Origin: Legionella sp. | Lineage (GTDB): Bacteria > Pseudomonadota > Gammaproteobacteria > Legionellales > Legionellaceae | Direction of reading: 5' to 3' | Assembly (NCBI GenBank): GCA_030158115.1 | Contig: JAOATK010000018.1 | Span: 124,001 to 188,000, forward strand | DNA length: 64,000 bases | Shown: positions 50,565 through 59,186 of the stretch, piece after piece | Numbering within the stretch: position 1 is the stretch's first letter | Layout: each line of letters starts with the position of its first letter | Notes under the pieces: generated by a model | Seen by the model: the letters and a program-made list of their open reading frames with translations, nothing else | What the model was told of the DNA's origin: nothing | Database searches by the model: none | Made by a program: the position numbers and the translations under genes

Positions 50565-51701
50565 TTACTGCAATGATTTTTTTAAAGAAACAATATGCTG
50601 ATACGCTTCATTGATTCTTGCTTGGCTAATTTCACCTGATTGTACTTTAGCTTCAATGATATTAATAAGTTCTGCTGGATCTTGATTTTCTGGAGATAAT
50701 GCATTTCCAAAAATGAACATGTCAGCGCCTGCATTGATTGCTAATACTAGGGCTTGCTCTAAGCCATAATGTGCACTGATGGCTTTCATTTGCATGTCAT
50801 CAGTAATAATTACCCCTTTAAAATGAAGCGTATTACGTAAAATGTCAGTGAGAATTTTATGAGATAAAGTCGCGGGCAAACCGGAATCATCTAATTGGCG
50901 GTTTACTATGTGAGCAGTCATAATGACCCCACAGGAATTTTCTTGATTTAATAAGTATTGATAAGGCTCTAACTCATTAGGATGCCAAGTTTCAGTGACG
51001 TCTACAAAACCCAGGTGAGAATCAGTAGTTGAGCTGCCATGACCGGGAAAATGTTTATAAACACACTGAATTTTATGTTTTAAAAAATAGCGAGAATAAA
51101 TTTCTGCATGACGACCTACTACGGCAGGATCACTAGAAAAACTACGTTCCTTTTTTGCAATTACTGGATTATCAGGATTCACATTTAGATCAAGCACAGG
51201 CGCAAAATCTAAATTAAAGCCATTGTCTTTTAATGTGTTGCTCATCAGTGTTGCATTAGATTCTGTATCTATAAGCCTTCTTTTACCTAACTCAGCAGCA
51301 GATAGTGTGGCAGGAAATCCATACTGCTCACTAAGGCGAGTAACTATTCCACCTTCATAGTCTACAGAAATTAATAAAGGTAACTTTGGTCGGTGATGTT
51401 TTAAATTAGCTTGCTCTGTTGCCTCTTGTAAGTCATGAGTCAAGCGTTTGACTTGTTCTGGGCTTTCAATATTTTTATCAAAAATTTTAGTTTTTTGGTT
51501 ATAGTCAAAAAGAATAACACCACCAATATTATTTTTTTCAATGATTTTGACGATATCCGATTCTGAATTAATATATTTTCCATCAAATCCAATTAATAAC
51601 ATTTGACCAATTTTATTGCGAAGAGAAATCTTTGATTCTGTGGCTGCAACACTTTGTGAGGATAAACCCAATACAAACAATATTGATAAAAAATAATTCA
51701 T
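50565..51701 (-). CDS. secreted glycoside hydrolase family 3 beta-N-acetylhexosaminidase
   Basis: The 378-residue protein has a signal peptide (about residues 1-19) and a GH3 domain: KIGQMLLIGFDG, SVDYEGGIVTRL, the KHFPGHGSSTTDSH loop with catalytic His, and the nucleophile Asp in GVIITDDMQM. It is of the NagZ type, but NagZ is normally cytoplasmic; here export is predicted. It may trim peptidoglycan fragments or chitin-like sugars outside the cytoplasm. It stands alone on this strand. Confidence 0.88.
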   Translation of the reverse strand: MNYFLSILFVLGLSSQSVAATESKISLRNKIGQMLLIGFDGKYINSESDIVKIIEKNNIGGVILFDYNQKTKIFDKNIESPEQVKRLTHDLQEATEQANLKHHRPKLPLLISVDYEGGIVTRLSEQYGFPATLSAAELGKRRLIDTESNATLMSNTLKDNGFNLDFAPVLDLNVNPDNPVIAKKERSFSSDPAVVGRHAEIYSRYFLKHKIQCVYKHFPGHGSSTTDSHLGFVDVTETWHPNELEPYQYLLNQENSCGVIMTAHIVNRQLDDSGLPATLSHKILTDILRNTLHFKGVIITDDMQMKAISAHYGLEQALVLAINAGADMFIFGNALSPENQDPAELINIIEAKVQSGEISQARINEAYQHIVSLKKSLQ

Positions 51702-51779
51702 AAAGAGTTCTTTGTTCGTTAATAGGCTTATATTCTATCTATATGGGCATATTTTGTCAATTCGGATGCTTCGAGTTGA

Positions 51780-51813
51780 TTTTGCTTCCTTCGCTAATAG
51801 GAAGGAAGCAAAA
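51780..51813. terminator. hairpin after ctpA
   Basis: TTTTGCTTCCTT at 51780-51791 pairs perfectly with AAGGAAGCAAAA at 51802-51813, with a ten-base loop. It lies just after the ctpA stop, ahead of the start region of the hexosaminidase gene. No T-run follows the stem on the minus strand. Confidence 0.6.
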
Positions 51814-51819
51814 GGAGCG

Positions 51820-53169
51820 CTATTTATTATTTGCTAGAGACATACCTTCCAGTACTGTTAAAGCCGTATAGAGTTGATAATCATTATGCAATAAATCCTC
51901 AGGTTTTACAGTGGTCTTTTTTAAGACTGCTTGTTCTTGAGAATTTTTATTGATGATGTGGCCACTCAAATCAGCTTCACTAAAGCCAATTGAATCATTG
52001 GGCTTTGCAGAGGCAGCTTTAGGAATTTCTAACTCATTTACTATGATATCAGGAGTAATTCCTTTCGCTTGAATCGAAGTTCCTGATGGCGTGTAATAAA
52101 GAGCAGTAGTCAGTTTAATTCCTGTTTTACTGTCAAGAGGTAATACGGTTTGTACCGATCCCTTGCCGAAACTGGTGTTGCCAAGAATAAGGGCGCGTTT
52201 GTTGTCTTTTAATGCTCCTGCAACAATCTCGGCAGCAGAGGCTGAGCCGTTATTAATTAGTACCACCATAGGCGCCTGATTCAGTACGTCAATGCCTTTG
52301 GCCAGCGCAATAAAATCCGAACCTGGCAATCGGCCTTTAGTAGACACAATGGTTTCTTGCTTGCCAGCCTTGTCTTTACCAAGGAAAGCATCAGACACTT
52401 GAATGGCTGAGTCGAGTAAACCTCCAGGATTGTTTCTTAAATCCAATACTAAACCTTTCAATTTTCCTCCAGACTCTTGTTTTAAACGATCAATTGCCTC
52501 TAGCATGTCTTTTCCAGTTAATGCTTGAAATTGAGTGAGGCGAATGTAGGCATAGCCTGGATTTAATAACCTACTTTGGACACTTTTAATTTGGATAACT
52601 TCGCGGGTTAAATCAAATTTTAAGGCTTTATTGCCCCCTTTACGCAAGACAGTTAATTGAATCGTGCTACCTGATTTACCGCGCATTAAATTAACGGCAT
52701 CTTTAAGCGATAAGCCTTGTACGGACTCTTTGCCCAGTTTAATGATGTAATCACCAGACTTGATTCCTGCTTTAAATGCGGGAGTATCTACCAAGGGGGT
52801 AACCACCTTCACGACACCTTCTTCCATCGTGACTTCAAGACCTAGGCCCCCAAATTCGCCACTTGTAGAAGTTTGCAAATCTCTAAACTCCTCTTCATCC
52901 AGGTAACTGGAGTGAGGATCAAGGCCACTGAGCATGCCCCGAATAGCATTATCAAACAAAACCTTATCATCAGTGGGTTTAACATAATATTTTTTAATTT
53001 CACCAATGGCATTAGAAAAACGTTGTACGTCTTCCAGGGGTACGGCTTTAGGATTAGAATCAGCACTCTCTGTTATGTTGTCTTCGGCAGTAAAACCTGT
53101 CAGAGGTAATATCAGAGTAAACGCATATACGGTTGCTAGCGCACTTGGATATAATCTTCTTATCAACAT
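51820..53169 (-). CDS. C-terminal processing protease, S41 family
   Basis: The 449-residue periplasmic serine protease has a signal peptide, an N-terminal helical region, a PDZ domain (GLEVTMEEGVVKVVTPL to about 180), and the catalytic core with the nucleophile Ser in NNGSASAAEI and Lys in GNTSFGKGSVQ. Such proteases process envelope proteins. It follows envC and gpmI in the order typical of gammaproteobacteria, with a 143-base gap that may hold its own promoter. Confidence 0.93.
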   Translation of the reverse strand: MLIRRLYPSALATVYAFTLILPLTGFTAEDNITESADSNPKAVPLEDVQRFSNAIGEIKKYYVKPTDDKVLFDNAIRGMLSGLDPHSSYLDEEEFRDLQTSTSGEFGGLGLEVTMEEGVVKVVTPLVDTPAFKAGIKSGDYIIKLGKESVQGLSLKDAVNLMRGKSGSTIQLTVLRKGGNKALKFDLTREVIQIKSVQSRLLNPGYAYIRLTQFQALTGKDMLEAIDRLKQESGGKLKGLVLDLRNNPGGLLDSAIQVSDAFLGKDKAGKQETIVSTKGRLPGSDFIALAKGIDVLNQAPMVVLINNGSASAAEIVAGALKDNKRALILGNTSFGKGSVQTVLPLDSKTGIKLTTALYYTPSGTSIQAKGITPDIIVNELEIPKAASAKPNDSIGFSEADLSGHIINKNSQEQAVLKKTTVKPEDLLHNDYQLYTALTVLEGMSLANNK

Positions 53170-53312
53170 AGCGATCTCCTAAGATACAAGCCATCTTGTT
53201 TATTATTATTAAATAGTAAGATGCAATTTCAGTGCCAGAGATGAGGGCAATTTTTTAATCACGCTATATTCATTTTATTTAATCAATATAGACAGTGTTA
53301 TCAATGCCACTT

Positions 53313-54470
53313 CTATCCCAAGGACAACCAATCAAGAGGAGGTACTGCTTTTCCTCTTAGTCTTATCTCGAAGTATAGACCGTTTTGCTTGATTCCACCG
53401 CTGTGGCCTACTTTGGCGATTTGTTCATTTTGGCGTACGCTTTGTCCTTTCTTTTTAAATAGCGACTCATTATGGGCATATAAAGTCATGAATCCTTGGC
53501 CATGATCAATGATGAGTAATAAGCCATAACCCTTTAACCAGTCACTAAATACAACTGTTCCTGGATAAACAGAGGTAACGGTGGTTCCTTCTTCGGCAAA
53601 AAATGTCACACCCTGATTCATTTTTTGAAAGGATCGGCCTGGGGCCTGGATTGGAAGCGGCAATTTTTTGCGCATTTGGAGGAAAGGTTTGTTCGCTTGG
53701 ACAACACTGTGTTGTGATAATGTTTTTAATAATTGAGCTAAGTTCTCTTTATTTTTTTGTACGTTACGTAGATTATTTTGTTTATTTTGAATTTCGCTAT
53801 CGAGTGATTTAATTAAAGCGGTATGATAATTTTTATCGTGTTCTAATTGTTGCTGTTGTTTTATGAGATCTGTTTTTAATAGGGTAGTGGTAGCAAGTTC
53901 TTGACGTAAAGCTTTTTTATTCTGATTCAAAGTATTTTTAGTTGCATCAATTTGATGAATTAGGTCTTGTCGTGATTTAACCAGATATTGGTAATAAATG
54001 AGAATCCGACTGATTTTATAAGGGTCATCTTGATTAAGTAGCCATTTTAATGGTTGGTATTCCCCCATCTGGTAACGAGCCCGCACATGATTTGCTAATA
54101 ATTGTTGTTGTGCTGTTAAATGTTGATTTAACTGGTTAGTTTGATTTTGTAATGCAGCAATTTTAGTCGATTTTTCACGCATTGTGTTCTGAATTATTTG
54201 AAGCTCATGAATAGCATTGCCAATTTGTTTTTCCGTAATTGATAGTTCTCGATTTAAAACACCTTGCTTATCGTGTGCTGAGTGTAGCGTTTGCTGTAAT
54301 TGATTGATTTGTGCATCTAAGTTTTTTAATTGGATTTGTGTTTGTTGCAACTTAGATGGTTGGGCACACAGACAAAAACAAAATAGGCTAAGAAGCAAGG
54401 CCAGGAGATTTTTTTTTAGTAACTCCTCGAGAGTTGTTACTATTCTTAATTGATTCTTCGAGTTATTCAT
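53313..54470 (-). CDS. envC: murein hydrolase activator EnvC
   Basis: EnvC activates the amidases that split septal peptidoglycan. The 385-residue protein has an N-terminal signal (hydrophobic residues about 19-37), long coiled coils (Q-rich, about 40-260), and a LytM domain with VTSVYPGTVVFSDWLKGYG (in parts YPGTVVFSDWLKGYG) and LYAHNESL. The first zinc ligand of active M23 enzymes appears absent, as in true EnvC activators. It overlaps gpmI by eight bases. Confidence 0.9.
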   Translation of the reverse strand: MNNSKNQLRIVTTLEELLKKNLLALLLSLFCFCLCAQPSKLQQTQIQLKNLDAQINQLQQTLHSAHDKQGVLNRELSITEKQIGNAIHELQIIQNTMREKSTKIAALQNQTNQLNQHLTAQQQLLANHVRARYQMGEYQPLKWLLNQDDPYKISRILIYYQYLVKSRQDLIHQIDATKNTLNQNKKALRQELATTTLLKTDLIKQQQQLEHDKNYHTALIKSLDSEIQNKQNNLRNVQKNKENLAQLLKTLSQHSVVQANKPFLQMRKKLPLPIQAPGRSFQKMNQGVTFFAEEGTTVTSVYPGTVVFSDWLKGYGLLLIIDHGQGFMTLYAHNESLFKKKGQSVRQNEQIAKVGHSGGIKQNGLYFEIRLRGKAVPPLDWLSLG

Positions 54471-56004
54471 GAGTATTCATTTCTAGCAATTGATGTCCTG
54501 TCATTTCTGCTGGAGGCTTGATACCAAATAATGCCAGCATTGTTGGCGCGATATCAATTAAGCTTCCTGCCTTGTGTGTGAAATGCCAATTACCCCCAAC
54601 ATAGACCAAGGGGACTGGTTCACTTGTGTGAGCAGTATGAGGCTGGTGTGTGGTCTCGTCAAACATTTCTTCTGCATTACCATGATCTGCTGTGATAAGT
54701 AATTGCCCATTTTGTTTGGCTAAAACGTGCCAGACTTTACTCATGCATTGATCCAAACACTCAATAGCGCGCACTGTTGCTGGAAAATCACCACTATGGC
54801 CCACCATATCAGCATTGGCATAATTACATATAATGACATCATATGCTTGTCGGTTTATTGCGTCGATTAAATGAGCTGTTAATTCTGGAGCGCTCATTTC
54901 AGGTTTGAGATTGTAGGTGGCAACCTTTGGTGATGGAATTAAAACACGGTCTTCATTAGCAAAAGCCTGTTCATGGCCTCCATTAAAGAAAAAAGTGACG
55001 TGTGCGTATTTTTCTGTTTCTGCGATTCGTAGCTGACTCAGGCCATTCGCCGCAAGAACTTCTCCTAACGTGTTGGTTAATGGAAAAGGTGGGAAAGCAG
55101 GCTTGGTTGGTAAGTTTTTGTCATATTGAGTCATGCTGATAAATGAGAATAAGTGTGGATGTGCTGTCCGATGAAATTTGGTAAATGAGGGATCAATAAA
55201 TGCAGTAGTTAATTGTCTTGCCCTATCTGCGCGAAAATTAAAAAAGAAGATCGAATCGCCATCTTGAATGGCATGCTCTTTGCCTATTCGTGTCGGGGGA
55301 ATAAATTCATCTGAGAGGTTTTGTTGATAATAATGGTGTATAGCCGTTTCTATATCATCAAAGTGATATTCGCTTTGAGCTTGTGTTAGTAAATTATAAA
55401 CAGGCTCTATTCGTTCCCAGCGATTATCGCGATCCATTGCGTAATAACGTCCACTAATAGAACAGATTTTGCCGACGGGGTGTTTTTTAAGTTCATTATT
55501 TAAAAGCTCAACGCTTTGTAAAGCGCTTTGTGGGGGGGTGTCGCGCCCATCAAGGAAAAGATGCAAACAAACAGAATGGAAATTTTGCTGTGCGCAAAGC
55601 GCTAATAAAGCAAATAAATGTTGTTCGTGACTGTGCACACCTCCGGGTGAAAATAACCCCATAATATGTAAGGAATGGTGAGTTTTTTTTAATTGATGGA
55701 GTGTTTCACAAAATAAAGTTTTTTTTGCAAATTCCCCTGTTTCAATGCTTTGATTGATGCGCGTAAAATCTTGTTGAATAATACGACCAGCCCCAATATG
55801 CATGTGTCCAACTTCTGAATTACCCATTTGTTCATCGGGTAATCCAACCGGTAGGCCTGATGCTTCAAGAAGAATATGTGGACGGGTTTGCCACCACTCG
55901 TCCCATTGTGGTGTACGCGCTTGGGCAATGGCATTGTGCTCATTACTTTTGTTGTAACCCCAGCCATCTAAAATCATTAGCAGCAAAGGTGTTTTCTTTG
56001 GCAT
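54463..56004 (-). CDS. gpmI: 2,3-bisphosphoglycerate-independent phosphoglycerate mutase
   Basis: GpmI interconverts 3- and 2-phosphoglycerate with two manganese ions. The 513-residue protein begins with LMILDGWGYN, has the phosphorylated Ser in MGNSEVGHMHIGAGR, DGRDTPP, and the late metal motif TADHGNAEEM followed by AHTSEPVP. Length is standard. The gene starts the gpmI-envC unit and is divergent from uppS. Confidence 0.96.
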   Translation of the reverse strand: MPKKTPLLLMILDGWGYNKSNEHNAIAQARTPQWDEWWQTRPHILLEASGLPVGLPDEQMGNSEVGHMHIGAGRIIQQDFTRINQSIETGEFAKKTLFCETLHQLKKTHHSLHIMGLFSPGGVHSHEQHLFALLALCAQQNFHSVCLHLFLDGRDTPPQSALQSVELLNNELKKHPVGKICSISGRYYAMDRDNRWERIEPVYNLLTQAQSEYHFDDIETAIHHYYQQNLSDEFIPPTRIGKEHAIQDGDSIFFFNFRADRARQLTTAFIDPSFTKFHRTAHPHLFSFISMTQYDKNLPTKPAFPPFPLTNTLGEVLAANGLSQLRIAETEKYAHVTFFFNGGHEQAFANEDRVLIPSPKVATYNLKPEMSAPELTAHLIDAINRQAYDVIICNYANADMVGHSGDFPATVRAIECLDQCMSKVWHVLAKQNGQLLITADHGNAEEMFDETTHQPHTAHTSEPVPLVYVGGNWHFTHKAGSLIDIAPTMLALFGIKPPAEMTGHQLLEMNTHE

Positions 56005-56110
56005 TCAACACTCCATCGTCCAAAATTTATTTTAATTATACGCGTAACACTTAAATTTTCACATTAAAAAGGTTAGACTACGAACCATTTTGTAAGTAGG
56101 AAGAGCTGTT

Positions 56111-56830
56111 TTGGAAGATAAAATTCCCCAACATGTCGCCATCGTGATGGATGGCAACGGGCGCTGGGCTGAAAGTCAAAATTTGCCTCGCATTGAGGGG
56201 CATAAAGCAGGTGTTGGATCAGTAAAAAAAATGATCCACATTTGCATGAGAAAAAAAATTAATTGTCTGAGCTTGTTTGCTTTCAGTTCTGAAAATTGGT
56301 CACGCCCGGTTGAAGAGGTCTCTTTTTTGATGGAGCTATTTATGGAGTCTCTACGTAAAGAAGTGGCTGAGCTAAATCAGCATGGCATTAGAATGCGATT
56401 TACGGGTGACCGCAGTGTCTTGTCTCCTGGTTTACAACAGCAAATGAGGGAAGCAGAAAGTATCACGGCCAATAATAAACAACTTATTTTAAATATTGTT
56501 GTTAATTACGGAGGCAAGTGGGATTTGGTTACAGCAGCAAAAAAAATGATTCAAGCGGCTAGTGTGGGTGAGCTGGCTTTAGATGAAATTAATGAAGCAT
56601 GTTTTGCAAAATATTTAGATACTGATGGCCTGCCTGATCCAGATTTATTTATTCGTACGAGTGGTGAATTGAGGATTAGTAATTTCTTTCTTTGGCAACT
56701 GGCATACACAGAGCTTTATTTTACTGATGTGCATTGGCCTGATTTTGGTGAGACAGAATTTGAATTGGCTTTAGAGTCTTTTAGTAAAAGAAAAAGACGT
56801 TTTGGGCATGTGCTCAAGCGTGTAGATTAG
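56111..56830 (+). CDS. uppS: undecaprenyl diphosphate synthase
   Basis: UppS extends farnesyl diphosphate to the C55 lipid carrier. The 239-residue protein has the substrate loop [23 protein letters not shown], and the C-terminal [16 protein letters not shown]. The start is a TTG (56111) with AGGAAGAG upstream; no suitable ATG lies near. It opens the uppS-cdsA-rseP-bamA envelope cluster; frr, which often precedes it, is not present. Confidence 0.95.
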   Translation: MEDKIPQHVAIVMDGNGRWAESQNLPRIEGHKAGVGSVKKMIHICMRKKINCLSLFAFSSENWSRPVEEVSFLMELFMESLRKEVAELNQHGIRMRFTGDRSVLSPGLQQQMREAESITANNKQLILNIVVNYGGKWDLVTAAKKMIQAASVGELALDEINEACFAKYLDTDGLPDPDLFIRTSGELRISNFFLWQLAYTELYFTDVHWPDFGETEFELALESFSKRKRRFGHVLKRVD

Positions 56831-56880
56831 TAGTGCATCCATGTTACGAAAGCATTTTTTAGATTAATAAAAGGGAAGCC

Positions 56881-57666
56881 ATGTTTTTATCACGTTTAAT
56901 TACCACTTTAATTTTAGTTCCCCTAGTCTTACTAATAATTTTCTATGGCAATCCCTGGGTTTTAACAGGCATTGTTTTACTTATCCTTTTAATAGCAACA
57001 AAAGAATGTTTGTTATTAATTCCCTTGAAAAAACTAAGCACGCAAGTTAGCTTTTTGGTATTAATGCTCATATCAGTATGGGGTTGTGGCACCTTTTTTT
57101 CCTCGTGGTTGAACGTGGGTTTAATTTTTTGGATGTTTATTATTTTATCTATTTTGACCTTCCCTCGCTCACAGTCTTATTGGGGTTATCCGGCTGTAGT
57201 GGGTGCTGTTTGTCTCATCTTAATTCCTTTATTTATTCAAAGCTTAGTTCATTTATATTACTTCCCTAACGGAAAAAATTTATTGGTTTATTTGCTTTTT
57301 TTAATTTGGGCTTCTGACATTGGTGCCTATCTTAGTGGAAAATGGTTAGGAAAACATAAACTGATTCCTAGGGTAAGCCCTGGAAAATCTTGGGAAGGTG
57401 TTTTAGGCGGCGTTGCCATGGCGATGGTAATCGCTTGGAGTGGCAGCATGTATTTTGCCCCTGTGCACAAAAGTGATTGGTTTCTTTTGGCATTCAGTAC
57501 GGTGATTATTTCAATTTTTGGTGATTTGTTTATTAGTATCCTAAAACGACGTTGTCACTTAAAAGATACAGGGGCTATTATTCCTGGTCATGGTGGGGTG
57601 TTAGATCGTTTAGATAGTTTAATTGCTGCCTTGCCTTTATTTTATTTTGGGTTAACTCTAGGATAG
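56881..57666 (+). CDS. cdsA: phosphatidate cytidylyltransferase
   Basis: CdsA makes CDP-diacylglycerol, the shared phospholipid precursor used by PssA (38858). The 261-residue membrane protein has about eight segments and the CDS signature SILKRRCHLKDTGAIIPGHGG (in parts KDTGAIIPGHGGVLDRLDS). rseP starts four bases after the stop. dxr, commonly found between cdsA and rseP, is absent. Confidence 0.95.
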   Translation: MFLSRLITTLILVPLVLLIIFYGNPWVLTGIVLLILLIATKECLLLIPLKKLSTQVSFLVLMLISVWGCGTFFSSWLNVGLIFWMFIILSILTFPRSQSYWGYPAVVGAVCLILIPLFIQSLVHLYYFPNGKNLLVYLLFLIWASDIGAYLSGKWLGKHKLIPRVSPGKSWEGVLGGVAMAMVIAWSGSMYFAPVHKSDWFLLAFSTVIISIFGDLFISILKRRCHLKDTGAIIPGHGGVLDRLDSLIAALPLFYFGLTLG

Positions 57667-57669
57667 TTT

Positions 57670-59022
57670 ATGTTAACAACAATGTTGTATTTTTTATTGG
57701 CTTTGTTATTGCTCGTTACGGTACATGAATATGGCCATTTTCAAGTTGCGCGATGGTGTGGTGTTAAGGTGTTGCGTTTTTCTTTTGGTTTTGGCAAGGT
57801 TCTGGCTTCTTGGCGCGATAAACAAGGAACCGAATATGCTTGGTCTTTATTCCCCTTAGGCGGCTATGTCAAAATGCTGGATGAGTCTGAGGGGGAGGTT
57901 GCCCCAAACGAAAGACATTTAGCATTTAATAATCAACCTGTTTGGGCGCGTTTTGCGATTGTATTGGCAGGACCTTTATTTAATTTTATTTTTGCGTTTA
58001 TTGCGCTATGGCTAGTTTTAGTGATTGGTACGCAGTCTTTGGCTCCCATGGTTGAGAGGGTAGAGCCCAATAGTCTTGCTGCCAAGGCGGGACTGACTGC
58101 AAAAGAAGAAATTATTGAAGTGAATCATACCAAAATAAATAGTTGGCGTGATTTTCAGTACATCATGATGCCGCTTATTGGATCAACAGAAACTCTCGAA
58201 TTGACTGTCAAGTCAGGGCTAAATGGTCAACAAAAAAAGCGGTTGATGCCTTTATCTGACTGGAAATTAAATAATAAAAAGCCTGATCTGCTGAAAAGTC
58301 TTGGAATAGAGCCTTTTATTCCGTCTATTCCGCCTATTATAGGTGAGGTTGTTGCTGATTCGCCTGCGTCTAACTCAGGATTACAAACCACAGATGAGAT
58401 ATTAAGTGTTAATGGCGAAGCAGTTCCTGATTGGTTATTTTTAGTTGATTACGTCAAAGTCCGGCCAGACACTCAATTAGCTTTACAAATTAGGCGTAAC
58501 GGCAATGTGCAAGAAGTCCTGGTACAAGCTGGGAGTCATAACATTAAGGGAAGAAAAGAGGGGTTTTTAGGCTTACGTTCACAGCAAGTGAAATGGCCTG
58601 AGCATTGGTTGCGAATGGAGCGAAAACATCCTGTTGAAGCGCTTGGTGCGGCTCTGACACAAACTGTTCAGTTAACAGGAGCCACTTTTACCTTAATGGG
58701 CCGGTTAATCACGGGAAAATTAAGTTTAAATACTATTAGTGGTCCTGTGGGTATTGCTCAAGGAGCAGGAGATTCTGGCCGAGGTGGCCTGACTTCTTAT
58801 TTATTTTTTTTAGCTTTAGTGAGTATTAGCTTAGGGACTCTAAATTTATTACCTATCCCTATGCTCGATGGCGGGCATTTGTTGTATTATGCCTTGGAAA
58901 TTATTCGCCGTAAGCCCGTTTCAGATGGTTTTAAGTCAATGGGATCTTATATCGGTCTTTTGCTGTTGGTAGCTTTGATGTTTGTCGCTCTGACGAATGA
59001 TATATCAAGGCTGGCAAGCTAG
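57670..59022 (+). CDS. rseP: site-2 intramembrane protease RseP
   Basis: RseP cuts membrane substrates in envelope stress signalling. The 450-residue protein has the active site HEYGHF in the first membrane segment, two PDZ domains (about residues 115-290), and the C-terminal metal ligand Asp in NLLPIPMLDGGHLLYY. It directly follows cdsA. A short repeat and about 160 bases lie before bamA. Confidence 0.96.
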   Translation: MLTTMLYFLLALLLLVTVHEYGHFQVARWCGVKVLRFSFGFGKVLASWRDKQGTEYAWSLFPLGGYVKMLDESEGEVAPNERHLAFNNQPVWARFAIVLAGPLFNFIFAFIALWLVLVIGTQSLAPMVERVEPNSLAAKAGLTAKEEIIEVNHTKINSWRDFQYIMMPLIGSTETLELTVKSGLNGQQKKRLMPLSDWKLNNKKPDLLKSLGIEPFIPSIPPIIGEVVADSPASNSGLQTTDEILSVNGEAVPDWLFLVDYVKVRPDTQLALQIRRNGNVQEVLVQAGSHNIKGRKEGFLGLRSQQVKWPEHWLRMERKHPVEALGAALTQTVQLTGATFTLMGRLITGKLSLNTISGPVGIAQGAGDSGRGGLTSYLFFLALVSISLGTLNLLPIPMLDGGHLLYYALEIIRRKPVSDGFKSMGSYIGLLLLVALMFVALTNDISRLAS

Positions 59023-59034
59023 ATTAAATAATAT

Positions 59035-59063
59035 TTCTTCTTTCTCACGCGTGGGAGAAGGAA
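59035..59063. repeat. short hairpin between rseP and bamA
   Basis: The stretch TTCTTCTTTCTCACGCGTGG continues to GAGAAGGAA and pairs imperfectly around ACGCGT. Its TCTC/GGGAGA form resembles the hairpin near 13785. It may attenuate transcription between rseP and bamA. Confidence 0.45.
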
Positions 59064-59186
59064 TCTTGTTGGTGGAGACAGAAACTTGACAGTAGTTTCG
59101 ACTTCCTATAAAAAGTATTTCAAATTTCGGTGTGACTGAATCTCATGTAGTTCAGAAAAACACGTAGTACTGGACGTAAAATAATA

